This document shows, one piece after another, positions 5,501 through 6,723 of a stretch of 6,723 nt of DNA. Source of the DNA: Phascolarctobacterium sp. (GTDB taxonomy: Bacteria > Bacillota > Negativicutes > Acidaminococcales > Acidaminococcaceae); assembly GCA_022718015.1 (NCBI GenBank), contig JAIHZV010000062.1, positions 1-6,723 on the forward strand. The letters are read 5' to 3'. Within the stretch, counting starts at the first letter, position 1; each line of letters starts with the position of its first letter. A program made the position numbers and the translations under genes. The notes beneath the pieces were generated by a model. That model did not search any database, was not told the DNA's origin, and saw only the letters and a program-made list of their open reading frames with translations.

Positions 5501-6442
5501 ATGAGCAAGATTGCATTCGTATTCCCCGGCCAAGGCTCTCAAACCGTTGGCATGTGCAAAGCATTCTATGATGAATATCCTGTTGTAAAACAAATTTTTG
5601 AAGAGGCAGATGATGCTCTGGGCTACTCCATCAGCAAAATGTGCTTCGAAGGTCCTGCTGAAGACCTGAAGCTGACTGCTAACACTCAGCCGGCAATCCT
5701 GACTGCCAGCACTGCCTGCGCAGCAGTATTGAAGGAGCATGGCCTGAGCTGCGATATCGCTGCCGGCCACAGTCTGGGCGAATACAGCGCTCTGGTAAAC
5801 ACCGGTGCTCTGAAATTTGCTGATGCTGTACGCATTGTTAACAAACGCGGCCAGTTTATGCAAGAGGCTGTTCCTGTAGGCGAAGGCAGCATGGCTGCTA
5901 TCCTCGGTCTGGACAGCGACAAAATCGTAGAAATCTGCCGCAGCGTTGAAGCTGAATCCGGCGAAGCAGTGCAGGCTGTAAACTTCAACTGCCCTGGCCA
6001 GGTTGTTATCGCTGGTGCAGTTAACCCTGTAAATAAAGCTATCGAGGCTCTGAAGGCTGCTGGTGCAAAACGCGCTGTGCTGCTGCCCGTAAGTGCTCCT
6101 TTCCACAGCACTCTGATGCAGCCGGCTGCTGACCGTCTGGCAGAGGTTCTGGCTCCGATTGAAATTAAAGACATCACCATCCCTGTTGTTGCTAACGTAA
6201 CCGCTCAAGAGGTTATCAGCGGCGAAGAAATCAAAAAGCTGCTCGTTAAACAAGCTGCTATGCCTGTTCTTTGGGAAACCAGCGTGCGCAACATGGTTGC
6301 CGGCGGCGTAGACACCTTCGTAGAGGTTGGCCCGGGCAAGGTTCTGACCGGCTTCACCAAGAAGATTGCTAAAGGCATGACTGCTCTGAACGTAGAGGAT
6401 GCTGAAAGCCTGGAGAAAACTCTCGCTGCTCTGGGAAAATGA
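5501..6442 (+). CDS. fabD: Malonyl-CoA:ACP transacylase
   Basis: The 313-aa product moves the malonyl group from CoA to acyl carrier protein, supplying the extender for FabH and later synthases. The active site is complete: FPGQGSQ with Q11 (8-14), nucleophile S91 in GHSLGEYSA, R117, H202 in SAPFHS, and Q251 in the KQAAMPVLW region. FVEVGPGKVLTG (273-284) closes the fold. I chose ATG 5501, with GTGAGGT (5484-5490) upstream and the conserved MSKIAFVFPGQGSQ start. The frame stays open 22 codons further to a TTG (5435), but that extension crosses the intercistronic hairpin and has no family resemblance. In many Bacillota fabK lies between fabH and fabD. Here there is only a 95-nt spacer. Codon use is strongly biased (Ala mostly GCT/GCA, Val GTT/GTA), suggesting high expression. 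Confidence 0.96.
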   Translation: MSKIAFVFPGQGSQTVGMCKAFYDEYPVVKQIFEEADDALGYSISKMCFEGPAEDLKLTANTQPAILTASTACAAVLKEHGLSCDIAAGHSLGEYSALVNTGALKFADAVRIVNKRGQFMQEAVPVGEGSMAAILGLDSDKIVEICRSVEAESGEAVQAVNFNCPGQVVIAGAVNPVNKAIEALKAAGAKRAVLLPVSAPFHSTLMQPAADRLAEVLAPIEIKDITIPVVANVTAQEVISGEEIKKLLVKQAAMPVLWETSVRNMVAGGVDTFVEVGPGKVLTGFTKKIAKGMTALNVEDAESLEKTLAALGK

Positions 6443-6446
6443 TTAT

Positions 6447-6552
6447 AGCACGTCATCTGCTTCCTAACGGCTCCTAGGAGTATTAGGTATACGCCGTCGT
6501 CGCCGTTAGTCGCATTTGACGCACTCTAATGCATTTTCTGCTACATATATGT
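6447..6552 (+). other. Palindrome-rich fabD-fabG spacer
   Basis: The 132-nt gap between fabD and fabG has no plausible gene but is dense in symmetry. It holds AGCA/TGCT (6447-6450 with 6458-6461) and an 8-bp inverted repeat CTAACGGC/GCCGTTAG (6464-6471 with 6502-6509). It also holds the perfect palindrome CTCCTAGGAG (6471-6480), GCATT/AATGC (6512-6516 with 6528-6532) and the perfect palindrome ACATATATGT (6543-6552). A second GCCGT at 6493-6497 offers an alternative partner for ACGGC, so two exclusive folds are possible. There is no T-tract. A leader-type regulatory RNA, a processing region or operators are all possible, and none is proven. Confidence 0.5.
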
Positions 6553-6574
6553 GATTATACAAGGAGAACTTAAG

Positions 6575-6723
6575 ATGAAACTTGAAGGTAAGAAAGCTCT
6601 CGTAACCGGCGCATCTCGCGGTATCGGCCGTGCTATCGCACTGGCTCTGGCTGCTGAAGGCGCTGACGTTGTTGTAAACTACGCTGGCAGCGAGGCTGCT
6701 GCTAAGGAAGTTGCTGCTGAAAT
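6575..6723 (+). CDS. fabG: 3-oxoacyl-ACP reductase, N-terminal part (runs off right edge)
   Basis: The first 49 codons read MKLEGKKALVTGASRGIGRA and onward. They show the NADPH-binding TGxxxGIG glycine motif (TGASRGIG, 11-18) of short-chain dehydrogenases and VVNYAGS (34-39), as in FabG. The enzyme reduces 3-ketoacyl-ACP with NADPH in each elongation cycle. The start is fixed by AAGGAG (6561-6566), 8 nt before the ATG. The catalytic Ser-Tyr-Lys region lies beyond the window, so another reductase of the family is formally possible. The position after fabD makes FabG by far the best reading. Codon use is like that of fabD. Confidence 0.93.
   Translation, partial: MKLEGKKALVTGASRGIGRAIALALAAEGADVVVNYAGSEAAAKEVAAE

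Noticed and set aside
5453..6253. Minus-strand open frame of 266 codons opposite fabD
   Set aside because: It is the same codon-bias artefact across a complete, conserved fabD.
6516..6547. Internal promoter ahead of fabG (TTGACG with a TACATA-like -10)
   Set aside because: The spacing is about 20 bp and the -10 matches poorly, so it is not supportable beyond chance.
6529..6573. 14-codon mini-ORF ending just before fabG, as a possible leader peptide
   Set aside because: There is no ribosome-binding site, no run of regulatory codons and no terminator to control. It overlaps the fabG ribosome-binding site by chance.
1..6723. CRISPR arrays, insertion sequences, tRNA or rRNA genes, toxin-antitoxin or defence genes
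   Set aside because: I saw no direct-repeat array, transposase, terminal inverted repeats, cloverleaf or relevant protein motif. All coding space is accounted for by housekeeping genes.

Overview
The window is an ordinary-looking chromosomal segment from a low-GC-lineage Gram-positive-type bacterium (Bacillota). The best guess is an anaerobic Negativicutes- or Clostridia-like organism of moderate GC. The grounds are a FapR-type lipid regulator, the order ackA - yceD - rpmF - fapR - plsX - fabH - fabD - fabG, and TmcAL (a Bacillota-type tRNA acetylation enzyme) encoded divergently from ackA. The genus cannot be read from the sequence. I see no mobile element, CRISPR array, tRNA, rRNA, phage gene or sign of recent transfer.

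Layout. Positions 1-300 (minus strand) hold the first 100 codons of tmcAL, which runs off the left edge. A 167-bp divergent region (301-467) carries an extended -10 promoter for tmcAL, a weaker candidate promoter for ackA, and a small hairpin in the ackA leader. Acetate kinase (ackA, GTG start) fills 468-1676 and has all its expected catalytic residues. The 168-bp gap after it lacks a clear terminator but has two perfect inverted repeats and then a full-consensus sigma-70 promoter (TTGACA, 17 bp, TATAAT). That promoter drives yceD (DUF177, ribosome/23S rRNA related) and rpmF (ribosomal protein L32, 59 aa), closed by a strong intrinsic terminator at 2577-2605.

The second half is a fatty-acid/phospholipid operon. 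A strong promoter at 2737-2765 is followed at once by a FapR-like operator (2777-2793), then fapR, plsX (ATGA overlap with fapR), fabH, fabD and the start of fabG, which runs off the right edge. FapR senses malonyl-CoA. FabD loads malonyl groups onto acyl carrier protein, FabH makes the first condensation, FabG reduces the ketoacyl product, and PlsX passes finished acyl chains to phospholipid synthesis. The operator position suggests autoregulation of the whole operon.

No undescribed system is evident. The points most worth a second look are noncoding. There is a 14-bp-pair hairpin directly after the fabH stop, and a related shorter element (shared 10-mer CATCTGCTTC inside an AGCA/TGCT stem-loop) directly after the fabD stop. 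The fabD-fabG spacer is dense in palindromes. The FapR operator has one perfect and one degenerate half. PlsX departs from its usual family motifs at several conserved points. Neither an enoyl-ACP reductase gene nor acpP is present between fabH and fabG.
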